A stretch of 51,940 nucleotides of DNA from NCBI RefSeq assembly GCF_006538165.1, contig NZ_BDLU01000053.1, forward strand, positions 1 through 51,940. The letters are read 5' to 3'. Of this stretch, positions 1 through 8,042 are shown in pieces. The stretch's first letter is position 1, and the number at the start of each line of letters is the position of its first letter. The position numbers were made by a program, and so were the translations under genes. The notes beneath the pieces are model-generated. The model had not been told where the DNA came from. It ran no database searches and saw only the letters and a program-made list of their open reading frames with translations. The DNA comes from Komagataeibacter diospyri. GTDB lineage: Bacteria; Pseudomonadota; Alphaproteobacteria; Acetobacterales; Acetobacteraceae.

Positions 1-215
1 CTTTCACACCAGCGGCGCAGACGCCGGTGCACGTTTTTCCAGTCCCCGAAACGGGCAGGAAGGTCGCGCCATGGAATACCCGCGCGATAGCGATACAGTA
101 CCGCCTCCACGAACAGACGGTTGTCCGCCGCAGTGCCGCCGACATAGCCGTCTCGACCGGGAAGAAGATCCTTTATCCGATCCCACTGGTCATCGCGTAA
201 ACCATAGCGCCGCAT
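1..215 (-). pseudogene. IS5-family transposase, N-terminal part (runs off window edge)
   Basis: Reading leftward from the ATG at 215, an open frame of 71 codons runs past the window edge. It begins MRRYGLRDDQWDRIKDLL and continues with GGTAADNRLFVEAVLYRYR and GIPWRDLPARFGDWK, the conserved N-terminal domain of IS5-family (IS427/IS1031 group) transposases, a DDE transposase group common in acetic acid bacteria. The catalytic core lies outside the window, so intactness cannot be judged. The non-coding end of the element probably lies near 290-300, ahead of the next gene. A separate IS5 C-terminal fragment at 3413-3610 may derive from a related element. Confidence 0.8.
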
Positions 216-348
216 CCGTCTGCCTCCCCCAAAAATCGGGGAAACAGTCAGCACATGCCGACACAAAGTACAACCCTCACGTGCAAAACTCAGGGCTTAA
301 CTGACGACACGCCGTAGGACTGAGACAGATCCTTTCAAGGAAAAGACC

Positions 349-1443
349 ATGTCCAAACTGTTTACCCCCTTCAAGACAGGGGCGCTGTCGCTCGACCATC
401 GTATCGTCATGGCCCCGCTGACACGTCTGCGGTCAGAACCCGGAGACAAAGCGGGCGCGCTGATCCGCGACTATTACACTCAGAGAACGTCGGAAGGCGG
501 CCTTATCATTTCCGAAGCAACGCCAGTGGCCCGGGAAGGCTACGGCTATGCTGGCGCCCCCGGCATTTATGAGGATGCGCAGATCGAAGGATGGCGTGCT
601 GTCACGGACGCCGTTCATGCGAGAGGCGGAAAAATCATCATGCAGCTCTGGCATGTTGGACGGCAGTCCCACCCAGGCCTTCAGCCAGACGGTAAAGCCC
701 CGGTCGCGCCGTCAGCGATTCAGGCCAAGGGCGATGCCTACACCCCTGATGGACCTCGACCGTTTTCTATGCCGCGTGCCTTGGAGCTTCATGAAATTCC
801 GGGTGTGATCGACCAGTAACGTCAAGGTGCAGCCCGCGCTAAAGCCGCCGGTTTCGATGGCGTGGAAATCCATAGTGCGAATGGTTACCTCCCGGACCAG
901 TTTCTGCAGGATGGCACCAATCACCGCACGGATGAGTATGGCGGCCCGATCGAAAACCGCGCGCGGTTCCTGCTGGAGATCACGCAGGCTGCCATTGATG
1001 TATGGGGAAAAGAGCGCGTCGGCGTCCGGCTTAGCCCGAGTGGCATTTACGGCTCCATGTCAGACAGCAGCCCACAGGAGACCTTCGGGTGCGTCGCCGA
1101 AAAACTGAGCGATCTGGGCATTGCCTATCTGCATGTCGTCGAACCACGCATCAAGGGGACGGAACTGATCTCCGTGTCAGAGCCTGTGGCGGCGAAAAAC
1201 CTGCGCCAGCATTTTCGTGGCACCCTCATTGCTGCGGGCGGCTTCACCGGTGAAAGCGCCGAAGCCATCCTTCAGGCAGGCGATGCGGATGCCGTGGCGT
1301 TCGGTAGGGCATTCATCAGCAATCCCGATCTGCCTGAACGTCTGCGCGACAACCTGCCTCTCACGCCATACGACCGCACAACCTTCTACGGCGGCGGGGC
1401 GCACGGATACACCGATTATCCACGTGCTCAGACGTCCGACTGA
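349..1443 (+). pseudogene. nemA: Old Yellow Enzyme family alkene reductase (NemA-like) with one in-frame stop
   Basis: The frame opens at the ATG at 349, after AAGGAAAAG, and would encode 364 residues of an FMN-dependent NAD(P)H ene-reductase of the N-ethylmaleimide reductase type, which reduces electrophilic alkenes and nitro esters. Visible family motifs are VMAPLTRLRSEPGDKAG near the FMN site, LWHVGRQSHP, and HSANGYLPDQFLQDG with the substrate-binding His and Asn. A TAA at 817-819 replaces what is normally a Tyr codon (context GVIDQ-stop-RQGAARAKAAG). Both halves stay in the same frame with no other damage, so a single-base nonsense change explains the break. It sits in front of a peroxiredoxin and glutathione S-transferases, suggesting an electrophile and peroxide detoxification cluster. 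Recent inactivation or a sequencing error are the alternatives. Confidence 0.88.
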
Positions 1444-1547
1444 CGATTATTCCGGCATGGAAAGACCAATAGTCCTCCATGCCGTCATCCCTGAAAAAAA
1501 CCAGCGCCCCTAACATCAGGCGTCGCTTCATTCCAAAGGAAATAGCC

Positions 1548-2225
1548 ATGTCTCTTCAGATAAAACTCGACGCTTTCAAAGCTGACTTCGAAGCGGGCAA
1601 GCCGCCTTACAATGTTCCTGCTTCGGTGATTGAAGTCATGCACCGTGCAACCGCTGAACTGATCACTTCGGGTGCAGCAGAAAACACGCTCAAAGCCGGC
1701 GACAAGGCTCCGGCTTTCACCTTGAACGACCCGGAAGGCAATCCGGTGTCCTCCGCAGATCTGCTGTCAAAAGGCCCCTTGGTCATCAGCTTCTATCGCG
1801 GTGTGTGGTGCCCCTACTGCAACATGGAGCTTCAGGCTCTTGAGGCTGCACTTCCATCTTTCCGCGAACTCGGAGCAAGCCTGATTGCCATCTCACCGCA
1901 GACGGCTGTGAACAGCCGCAAGTCGGTCCGGCAGAACAATCTTGATTTCCCGATCCTGTCGGATACGCATAATGACGTTGCCGCAGCTTTCGGTCTGAGG
2001 TTCGCATTGCCAGACTATCTCGTAGAGCTCTACAGCAATCTGAAGAACGATCTTCCGTCCTTCAACGGTGATGACAGCTGGACGCTGCCGATGCCCGGCC
2101 GTTTCGTCATTAGGCAGGATGGCGTGATCCTCTATGCCGAGGTCAATCCTGACTATACCCGACGCCCTGAGCCGGAAGACATGCTGCCAGTACTTCGAAA
2201 AACAACACAGGCTTCGACAAACTAA
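1548..2225 (+). CDS. Peroxiredoxin-like (AhpC/TSA) thiol peroxidase
   Basis: The product has 225 residues. The start at 1548 follows AAAGGAA with good spacing; an upstream in-frame start at 1479 has no ribosome-binding site. A helical N-terminal extension is followed by a thioredoxin fold with GDKAPAFTLNDPEGNPVS (about residues 51-68) and the active-site stretch FYRGVWCPYCNMEL, where Cys88 and Cys91 form a CxxC pair as in the AhpC/TSA peroxiredoxin-like subfamily. Such enzymes reduce H2O2 and organic hydroperoxides in the cytoplasm using thiol donors. It is the only undamaged enzyme gene in the 349-3393 cluster. Downstream GST fragments suggest thiol-based detoxification was the theme. Confidence 0.85.
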   Translation: MSLQIKLDAFKADFEAGKPPYNVPASVIEVMHRATAELITSGAAENTLKAGDKAPAFTLNDPEGNPVSSADLLSKGPLVISFYRGVWCPYCNMELQALEAALPSFRELGASLIAISPQTAVNSRKSVRQNNLDFPILSDTHNDVAAAFGLRFALPDYLVELYSNLKNDLPSFNGDDSWTLPMPGRFVIRQDGVILYAEVNPDYTRRPEPEDMLPVLRKTTQASTN

Positions 2226-2249
2226 TTCTTAGCCTTTTATTGTCCGGAT

Positions 2250-2913
2250 ATGGCCTTATCAGCTCCTGGTAGGGCCAGCCCGGTCGATACCTATCGTGGT
2301 GCCCAGCATGACGCGGCATTTTGGGTCATTAATCCAAATGGCAAGGTTCCGGCGCTTGTGGATACGGATGGTCCGGAGGGGAGTACCGCAACCCTGTTCG
2401 ATTCCACGGCCATCCTTCTCTATTTGGCTGAAAAAAACAGGACACTTCATCGGAACGGCGCAGGATCGCCCCCAGATTCTGTCCTGGTTGATGTTTGTTG
2501 CAACGGGTCGTGGTCCCTTCTCGGGACAAGCCTTACATTTCCAGCATGCGGCACCAGAAGGCCTGGACTATGCGGTCCATCAATACCGTCGTGAAGCGGA
2601 GTGGCATTATCAGGTCCTGAACGATCATCTGGAAGGGCGATCTTTCATTGTCGGCGATCATTATACGATTGTGGACATATCCGCATGGGGCTGGCTGGAT
2701 CGGGCAGCACGGGTCATGAAAGGTGAAGACAGGCCGCTTGAGCGCTGGCCCAATCTTAGCCGTTTCATGGACATAATGAACGCGCATCCGGCAGTGGAGC
2801 GTGCGCATACCATCATGAACAGCCACGCATTCAAGACCGTGATGGATCAAGATGCGCGGCAGGCCATGTATCCGACCAGTTTCTCCTCAGTGCCAAAAGG
2901 AACAGTGTCATAA
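2250..2913 (+). pseudogene. Glutathione S-transferase, N-terminally trimmed and frameshifted
   Basis: The thioredoxin-like part reads VDTYRGAQHDAAFWVINPNG then KVPALVD and ILLYLAEK, typical of GSTs. The first strand and helix that normally carry the catalytic residue are missing. After LAEK the homology moves to the next frame (TGHFIGTAQDRPQILSWL, then HYQVLNDHLEGRSFIVGD, the alpha-helical domain). The switch falls in a run of seven A at 2431-2437 where six would keep the frame, so a one-base homopolymer expansion is the simplest cause. A slippery A7 could in principle be read through by slippage, but the missing N-terminus argues that the gene is dead. Confidence 0.8.
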
Positions 2914-2921
2914 GCGGACTT

Positions 2922-3393
2922 TCCGATTATACACCTCCCAAAGTCTGGACGTGGACGGCACCAAGCGGCAAAAATTCGCCAGTATGAACCGCCCGACTGC
3001 GGGTGTCACTCATGAGCAGACACTTCCTGTTGGCCAGCATTCCCTCCAACTCTATTTCCTGGGCACGCCCAATGGCGTCAAAGTCACGATCCTGCTTGAG
3101 GAACTGCTTGCTGCGGGGCACACGCAGGCCGAATATGACGCATGGCTTATTCGCATTGGCGAGGGGGATCAGTTTGGATCCGGCTATACGGACATCAATC
3201 CAAATTCCAAAATTCCAACCCTTGTCGATCATAGCGGCGATCAGCCTCTGGCCGTTTTGGAGTCCGGTTCGATCCTACTTTATCTGGCTGAAAAATTCGG
3301 TGCCTTTATTCCCAAGGATATCGCCCGTCGGACAGCGTGCCTGAATTGGCTTTTCTGGCAGGTTGGCAGCGCACTTTATATCAGTGGCGGTTT
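2922..3393 (+). pseudogene. YghU-like glutathione S-transferase, broken at both ends
   Basis: The extreme N-terminus SDYTPPKVWTWTAPSG is in one frame (2922-2969); the rest, from FASMNRPTAGVTHEQTLPVG, is in another. A short insertion in the A-run near 2970-2975 therefore shifted the frame. The middle is well conserved for the YghU/YfcG disulfide-reductase branch of GSTs (LATPNGVKVTILLEE-like stretch, INPNSKIPTLVD, GSILLYLAEKFGAFIP, LNWLFWQVGSALY). Homology stops at about 3393, where IS-derived DNA begins, so the helical C-terminal domain is lost. An ATG at 2984 opens the second frame, but the product would lack the N-terminal strand and most of the C-terminal domain. Confidence 0.78.
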
Positions 3394-3412
3394 ATGCACT
3401 TTGCGCGAGCAG

Positions 3413-3859
3413 TTAAGCGGCATTTCTGAACATGAAGCCAGCGAAGGCAACGGTGTGCGTTGCGGCGAGGGTTGAGGCGCAGCGCTCGTAGTCTTTTACG
3501 AGCCTTCTGCAGCATGTCGCCCATGCGAACAATCTCACCACGATCCATCGTCTGGGCAGCAACACAAAACCCCGCTTTGCCCGAAGCAGCCTGACTATTT
3601 CCAGGATGATATCCTGCTCTCTGGCAGCTTTCCGCCGGCTGAGGCCTGCATGCATCCGCTTCAGACGACGGTTCTCATCTTCCATGACTTTCATCTGGCT
3701 GATCAGCGAAGCATCCATCTCACCATACTTCGCACGCCATTTGTAAAACAACGCGCTGCTCATACGGTGCGCCCGGCATAGCGAGGCCACTGGCATCCTA
3801 CGTTCCGTCTCACACAAAATCCCAAGGATCTGCGCTTCAGTATATCTACTTATCTTCAT
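3413..3859 (-). pseudogene. Chimeric IS relic: IS3-type OrfA fused in frame to IS5-type transposase C-terminus
   Basis: The first ~80 residues ([20 protein letters not shown], then [16 protein letters not shown] and [15 protein letters not shown]) are an IS3-family OrfA: helix-turn-helix plus leucine-zipper-like segment. From about residue 85 (3610 and leftward) the text becomes [36 protein letters not shown] and MFRNAA, which is the C-terminal end of an IS5-family transposase and includes the expected RGFxxLPRRW block. The join is in frame, giving a 148-residue hybrid. It overwrites the end of the YghU-like GST. It most likely records one IS inserting into or recombining with another. No function is expected. 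Confidence 0.75.
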
Positions 3860-3931
3860 TCGAAATCTCCTCGTTGATCTTGACGAGAGAATTCTACTTT
3901 TGAAGCCTGTTACTTTCTGGAGGGATTACCG

Positions 3932-4057
3932 CTAACCGAACATGAGGCCGCTCTGTGGCCAGTCCGGTATTTCCATGTCATCTTCACCCTGATAGCGCCA
4001 GTCGCCCATTCCCCATATTTGAATAATGAAGCCAGACGGAAACCACCAGATGTATGA
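3932..4057 (+). pseudogene. IS91-family transposase fragment
   Basis: The plus-strand frame reads LTEHEAALWPVRYFHVIFTL then IAPVAHSPYLNNE before a TGA at 4055. This matches the conserved block of IS91/IS801 rolling-circle transposases (family form: E-A-E-L-L-P-V-x-Y-F-H-V-V-F-T-L-P). Only about 40 codons remain, without the zinc-finger region or catalytic tyrosine. It directly abuts the IS3-derived segment on its left. Confidence 0.6.
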
Positions 4058-4114
4058 CTGATCTACCTAGCAGTCCCGTAGATTTTGAGGATGAATTTCC
4101 CGTAGCTTCCCGGT

Positions 4115-5611
4115 ATGGGTTCTGGGCGGGGACATAAGAAATGGTATAGGCCCCGTTCCTGTATCACAGTCTGGAACTTCTCTGCCGTGACCATTTTGCC
4201 GACATTGTCATACCATGGTGCAGGTGAGGCTGACTGCCAGTCCGTTTCAGGCAGAAATCGCATCAGGCGAGCCCGTCGGCTTCGTCGTCTGGCACGTGTC
4301 AAAACCCTGAAATGGCATAGAACACTCATGTATTGCTCAGGGGCTGTGCTGATCGGGGTTATTTCCGTGATCTTTGCCCATCTGGGAGATGCGGCAGCAG
4401 ATCTGCGTTACCACATTGTGACCCTGAATGCCTGGTCCATGCTCCTGATAGCACCGCTTGGACTGGTCGTCATTACCTGGTTGACGCGCCTGCTGTTCAA
4501 TGGTGCCCAAGGCTCTGGTATCCCCCAGACAATTGCAACACTTCACATGCACGATTTCATGCTGGTGGATCAGATCCTGACCTTGCGCATTGCGCTCGGC
4601 AAGATTCTAATGACCTGTCTTGGTCTCATCTGCGGCGCCTCGATCGGTCGCGAAGGGCCTAGCGTCCAGATCGGGGCGTCCATCATGCATGCGTTCTCGC
4701 GAGTTATGGGCCAGCACAAGGACGTTACCCGGCACGGCATGATCCTGGCGGGCGGTGCCGCAGGCATGGCTGCAGCTTTCAATACGCCTCTGGCAGGCGT
4801 CGTCTTCGCCATTGAGGAACTTGCCCATTCCTTTGAGCAGAAAGCATCAGGACGGACGCTGACTGTCATTATTTTTTCCGGGATTACCGCGATCGCCCTG
4901 TTAGGAAATTATACGTATTTCGGCCATACCAGCGTTGTCGTCCCGGTGGGGCGCGCATGGCTGGCCGTTCTGGCCTGCGGCGTGAGTGGCGGTCTTGCTG
5001 GTGGTCTCTTTGGCCGCCTGGTCATCCGGCTCTCGAAAGGCCTGCCAGGGCTCCTGGGCCCATTTTCTGCCCGCTTTCCACTCGGGTTTGCCGCCTTGTG
5101 TGGCCTGCTTCTGGCCCTTATTGGATTGGCCTCCGATGGCGCGACCTATGGTACAGGCTATCTTCAGGCGCGAGGAATCATTGATGGCAGCCTGCATTAT
5201 CCGGCTTCCTTCTTTCTCCTGAAATACCTTTCCATGCTCATTACCTTTTGTTCAGGCATTCCTGGCGGTATGTTTGCGCCCTCTCTCGCCATCGGAGCCG
5301 GAATGGGCGGGTGGATTGAACAGTTTCTGCCTCATACTGCCCCAGGCGGCGTCGTCCTTCTCGGTATGGCGGCATATTTCTGCGGTGTCGCACAGTCACC
5401 GCTTACCGCCACGATCATAGTCATGGAAATATGTGATAACCAGCAGGTCACGCTAGCGCTTCTTGCGACCGCGTTTCTGGCGTTCGGGGTGTCACGTATG
5501 GTCTGCCCTCATCCGCTTTATTCTGCCCTTGCTGCCGGATTCATGGAGAAAACGGAGCGGAAGATAGGTCAAGAAAGGACGACGTCAAGACAGGGCGCAG
5601 ATGTCCCCTGA
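4115..5611 (+). CDS. ClC-type chloride channel / H+-Cl- antiporter
   Basis: This is a 10-12 helix membrane protein of about 498 residues. ClC signature motifs appear in order: GAQGSGIPQ (selectivity-filter start), GREGPSVQIGASI with the gating glutamate, AFNTPLAGVVFAIEE, and GIPGGMFAPSLAIGAGMGG near the ion pore. Family homology begins only at RNRIRRARRLRRLARVKTLKW (codons from about 4245). The first ~45 codons look non-homologous and lie antisense to an unidentified frame (4063-4245, minus), so the N-terminus appears to have been replaced by recombination. No good ribosome-binding site precedes 4115 or the alternative ATG at 4328. A second ClC fragment follows 24 bp downstream. Function, if expressed, would be chloride/proton exchange, possibly for acid tolerance. 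Confidence 0.82.
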   Translation: MGSGRGHKKWYRPRSCITVWNFSAVTILPTLSYHGAGEADCQSVSGRNRIRRARRLRRLARVKTLKWHRTLMYCSGAVLIGVISVIFAHLGDAAADLRYHIVTLNAWSMLLIAPLGLVVITWLTRLLFNGAQGSGIPQTIATLHMHDFMLVDQILTLRIALGKILMTCLGLICGASIGREGPSVQIGASIMHAFSRVMGQHKDVTRHGMILAGGAAGMAAAFNTPLAGVVFAIEELAHSFEQKASGRTLTVIIFSGITAIALLGNYTYFGHTSVVVPVGRAWLAVLACGVSGGLAGGLFGRLVIRLSKGLPGLLGPFSARFPLGFAALCGLLLALIGLASDGATYGTGYLQARGIIDGSLHYPASFFLLKYLSMLITFCSGIPGGMFAPSLAIGAGMGGWIEQFLPHTAPGGVVLLGMAAYFCGVAQSPLTATIIVMEICDNQQVTLALLATAFLAFGVSRMVCPHPLYSALAAGFMEKTERKIGQERTTSRQGADVP

Positions 5612-5635
5612 AGCTGGATCCCGGTCGCAGGTGCA

Positions 5636-5976
5636 GTGTCCCGATCCGGAGAATCATCAGTCCACGAAAGAAGACTTTATGCTGCAGCAGGTGCTGAACC
5701 CGCAACTACAACCGGAACATACCGGGACTGCAGTCTGGTGTTCCTGGCATCAGCGTCAGTCGTGATCGGGCTTGCAGCCGGTGCAATCTGTGGAACCTTT
5801 CGCCTGTTTCTTCAATGGCTGGAAACCGCGCGAACGGATCTGACTCTTCGGTTTGTGCATGGTTCCCCATGGGAGGGTTGCATTCTGGTCGTCGGGGTCG
5901 CATTGGCGACCTTTGTGGCAGCGGAAATGGTGCGCCGCTGGCGTCAGGCAGTGGCATTCTCCATGTCGAGGCCGTG
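5636..5976 (+). pseudogene. Second ClC channel gene, N-terminal remnant with frameshift
   Basis: A GTG at 5636 follows AGGTGCA. The product begins like a ClC N-terminus: a helix (LVFLASASVVIGLAAGAICG), then LEWL-like FLQWLETARTDL, and a second helix (ILVVGVALATFVAAEMVRR). At about 5936 the homology jumps frame to APLASGSGILHVEAV, which contains the GSGIxH selectivity motif, and then ends at about 5976 where IS21-derived sequence begins. At least one small deletion and a truncation have destroyed it. It was probably co-transcribed with the preceding ClC gene. Confidence 0.7.
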
Positions 5977-6150
5977 CAGGATGCCCGACGCCAGATCTGG
6001 CAGGATCTGCCTGCCTTTCCTGCTCTGGGGGCGCTGAATGCCTGGCTGGAAGCCCGCTGCCTGGACTGCTGGGAACGGCTGCAGCATATCGAACTGGCCC
6101 GGAGCATCGCCGAGGTCCATGCCAGCGAGCGTCCTCACCTCACTGCTGGT
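5977..6150 (+). pseudogene. IS21-family IstA fragment inside a three-part chimeric frame
   Basis: The frame reads QDARRQIWQDLPAFPALGAL, then NAWLEARCLDCWERLQH and SIAEVHASERPHL. This is the internal segment of IS21-family IstA transposases that precedes the PxxFDGFVE block; that block is absent. It is joined in frame to ClC sequence on the left (join near HVEAV/QDARR) and to ISL3 transposase on the right (join near TAG/CRRRTF). About 58 codons, non-functional. Confidence 0.6.
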
Positions 6151-7356
6151 TGTCGTCGCCGGACGTTTGTCATCCCGCTTTCTGATATGACCGTGCCTTA
6201 TGGGCGGCATACCATGCGCCTGACAGACCTTCACCATTATGTGGCCCATGCCCTGGGTGGGTCTGCAGGCGAAAGAATGGCAGAACGCCTGCGTTGCCCG
6301 GTCAGCGCAGACACTCTGATCCGCAGGCTCCTTTCCAGAATGTCAGGGAAGCCCTCTGCGCGGTCTCCCCGTGTTCTGGGTGTGGATGACTGGGCCTGGC
6401 GTCGCGGGCATCATTACGGCACCATCCTGGTCGATCTGGAAAAAAATGATGTGGTCAACCTGCTGCCAGACCGGCAGGCGGATACCCTTGCTGCATGGCT
6501 TGTGCAAAATCCCGGTATTGAGATCATTGCCAGAGACCGGGCTGGAGCATACGCAGATGCCTGTTGCAGAGGCGCACCATCGACCGTTCAGGTCACAGAC
6601 AGATGGCATCTGCTCAGAAACCTCTCGGATGCCTTTGTGGCAGTTGTGGACCGGTATGCCCGTACAGCCACGCAGATCACGCAGAAACTCTGTCAGTCAG
6701 CCTCCACGGATACCGGGATGCGTGCCCAGCCATCATACCTGCAAAAAGCACAGGCGCCCACACGGAATGCGAGCCAGGCCGCACAGTCAAAGCGTGAAAC
6801 CCGATTCAATGAAGCCCTTGCCCTGAAAGCCGAAGGGCATGACCTTCAGGCCATAGCTGACATGATCGGTGTCGAGCGCAAGACCCTGCGGCGCTGGTTC
6901 AGGCTGGGGCACGCCCCGACATGGAAGCGTACCACGACAAAGCCCGGTATCCTCGCGCCTTATACGGATTATCTGGACAGGCGATGGCATGAAGGATGCC
7001 ATACCGCCACGACATTGTGGCGGGAGCTGGTCAGTCAGGGCTTTACCGGGAAATATGGGATTGTATGGAAATGGTTGACGATACGACAGGCTGCGTCTCC
7101 ACAAATGCAAAATCTGCTCTGCAGGAAATCAGAGGATAACCTCAGGTTTTTACTGAAAGCAGGAAGGGATACGCTGCTCTCCCGTCTGGTTCCAGCCCTT
7201 GAACGGGATGCCGCAGCCATTCAGGCTTCTCTTGTGACATCGTGGACAACCAGCCCTGTCAAGGGGCAGATCAGTCGATTGAAAATGATAAAGCGCACCA
7301 TGTTCGGGAGAGCAGGCTTCGAACTCCTCAGGGCACGTGTACTTCCAATCTCATAG
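6151..7356 (+). pseudogene. ISL3-family transposase, N-terminally truncated
   Basis: From CRRRTFVIPLSDMTVPYGRH onward the sequence is an ISL3-family DDE transposase: RVLGVDDWAWRRGHHYGTIL, VDLEKNDVVNLLPDRQADTL, IEIIARDRAGAYADA, VQVTDRWHLLRNLSDAF, an internal helix-turn-helix (LQAIADMIGVERKTLRRWF) and the standard ending SPVKGQISRLKMIKRTMFGR then LLRARVL. The N-terminal zinc-finger domain (about 80-100 residues) is missing; its place is taken by IstA and ClC sequence, which keep the frame open back to 5815. The right end of the element is intact. Confidence 0.82.
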
Positions 7357-7363
7357 CGCAAAA

Positions 7364-7391
7364 ATCACCACACACATTGCGGAAGAGCCCA
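7364..7391. repeat. ISL3 right terminal inverted repeat
   Basis: The sequence just after the transposase stop reads, on the minus strand, GGGCTCTTCCGCAATGTGTG followed by TGGTGATT, which has the usual form of ISL3-family ends (GGCTCTTCCG...). No partner copy is visible at the left, in line with loss of the left end. Confidence 0.6.
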
Positions 7392-7494
7392 CAAAACCCG
7401 GGGCAATTCACCCAGCTGGCACCTCAATAATATGATCATCCATTCCGACTTCCAGGGGCGCGAACCGGGTTCCCGCATACTGCGGCGAGAACTC

Positions 7495-7662
7495 TCATAC
7501 GTTGTGAATACGTGCCCATTTCCCGCATCTCTTGGTACGCAAAAGCCACGTAACGTGGCCTTCAAGGAAAGGCCGGGATTTCAGGTGGTAAATGATGAGT
7601 CCGTTGTGATCGATGGACGTAGCTTTTCGAACCGGATCATGATCCGATAGCACGACCGTCAT
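7495..7662 (-). CDS. Small hypothetical protein at the end of the TraA operon
   Basis: A 55-residue frame starting MTVVLSDHDPVRKATSIDHN and ending KRCGKWARIHNV. Its ATG (7660-7662) overlaps the stop of the preceding frame in an ATGA arrangement, which suggests translational coupling to the TraA operon. I do not recognise the family. Downstream (7391-7494) nothing further is identifiable before the ISL3 end. Confidence 0.45.
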   Translation of the reverse strand: MTVVLSDHDPVRKATSIDHNGLIIYHLKSRPFLEGHVTWLLRTKRCGKWARIHNV

Positions 7663-7889
7663 GGACGTCGCGTGACGCGGCAAGCCAAGCACCCGGAGAC
7701 AAGCTCAGCTTCGGCCTGCGGCCGACGTAAAGCGTGAGCACGATCAGGCGGTTCGCACGCGTTCATGATCCGTAGCAGGCTTTCAGGAACTGGTTCACGC
7801 ACAACATCATTGAACCGGGTGCGCAACCCTTGCTGCACCCAATATTCGAACGGATCAGGATCCCCCGCGAAAGGCATATCGTCTGTCAT
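7659..7889 (-). CDS. Small acidic protein resembling NepR-type anti-sigma factors
   Basis: A frame of 76 residues from the ATG at 7889 (MTDDMPFAGDPDPFEYWVQQ). The segment LRTRFNDVVREPVPESLLRI resembles the short helix and V-x-E-P-V-P-x-x-x-L core of NepR-like anti-sigma factors and of the start of some ECF anti-sigma proteins. The match rests on one short block only, and no PhyR or EcfG partner is visible here. The start overlaps the upstream tiny frame's TGA (ATGA), and the stop overlaps the next gene in the same way. Regulation of plasmid genes is possible but unproven. Confidence 0.4.
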   Translation of the reverse strand: MTDDMPFAGDPDPFEYWVQQGLRTRFNDVVREPVPESLLRIMNACEPPDRAHALRRPQAEAELVSGCLACRVTRRP

Positions 7890-7993
7890 GGGTTCTGCAG
7901 TCCGTCGCTCACTGCCTCTCCTAACGGTAAACAACCCATTTCGTTCCACGTCTGAACAGGACGTGTATCAGGGCTGATATGCTGTTTCAGCAT
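7886..7993 (-). CDS. Tiny frame between traA and the NepR-like gene
   Basis: A 35-residue frame, starting MLKQHISPDTRPVQTWNEM and ending AVSDGLQNP. It starts 50 bp after the traA stop. Its TGA overlaps the ATG of the following gene. A good Shine-Dalgarno (AGGAG) lies inside it and could instead start an 8-residue leader at a GTG (MSDGLQNP). It may therefore be only a coupling leader for the next gene. Confidence 0.25.
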   Translation of the reverse strand: MLKQHISPDTRPVQTWNEMGCLPLGEAVSDGLQNP

Positions 7994-8042
7994 GGTAGAT
8001 TGCAGTTCGCGTCTGACCTGCAACAGTAAGGAACCGAGCCCT

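Noticed and set aside
4063..4329. Minus-strand frame of 88 codons antisense to the start of the ClC gene
   Set aside because: Its last ~60 residues look protein-like (PWYDNVGKMVTAEKFQTVIQ) but I cannot name a family, and the region is probably the broken 3' end of another gene joined to ClC; noted under the ClC entry rather than called.
7432..7650. Plus-strand frame of 72 codons after the ISL3 end
   Set aside because: The opposite strand carries a frame coupled by ATGA to the traA operon, which is the better candidate.
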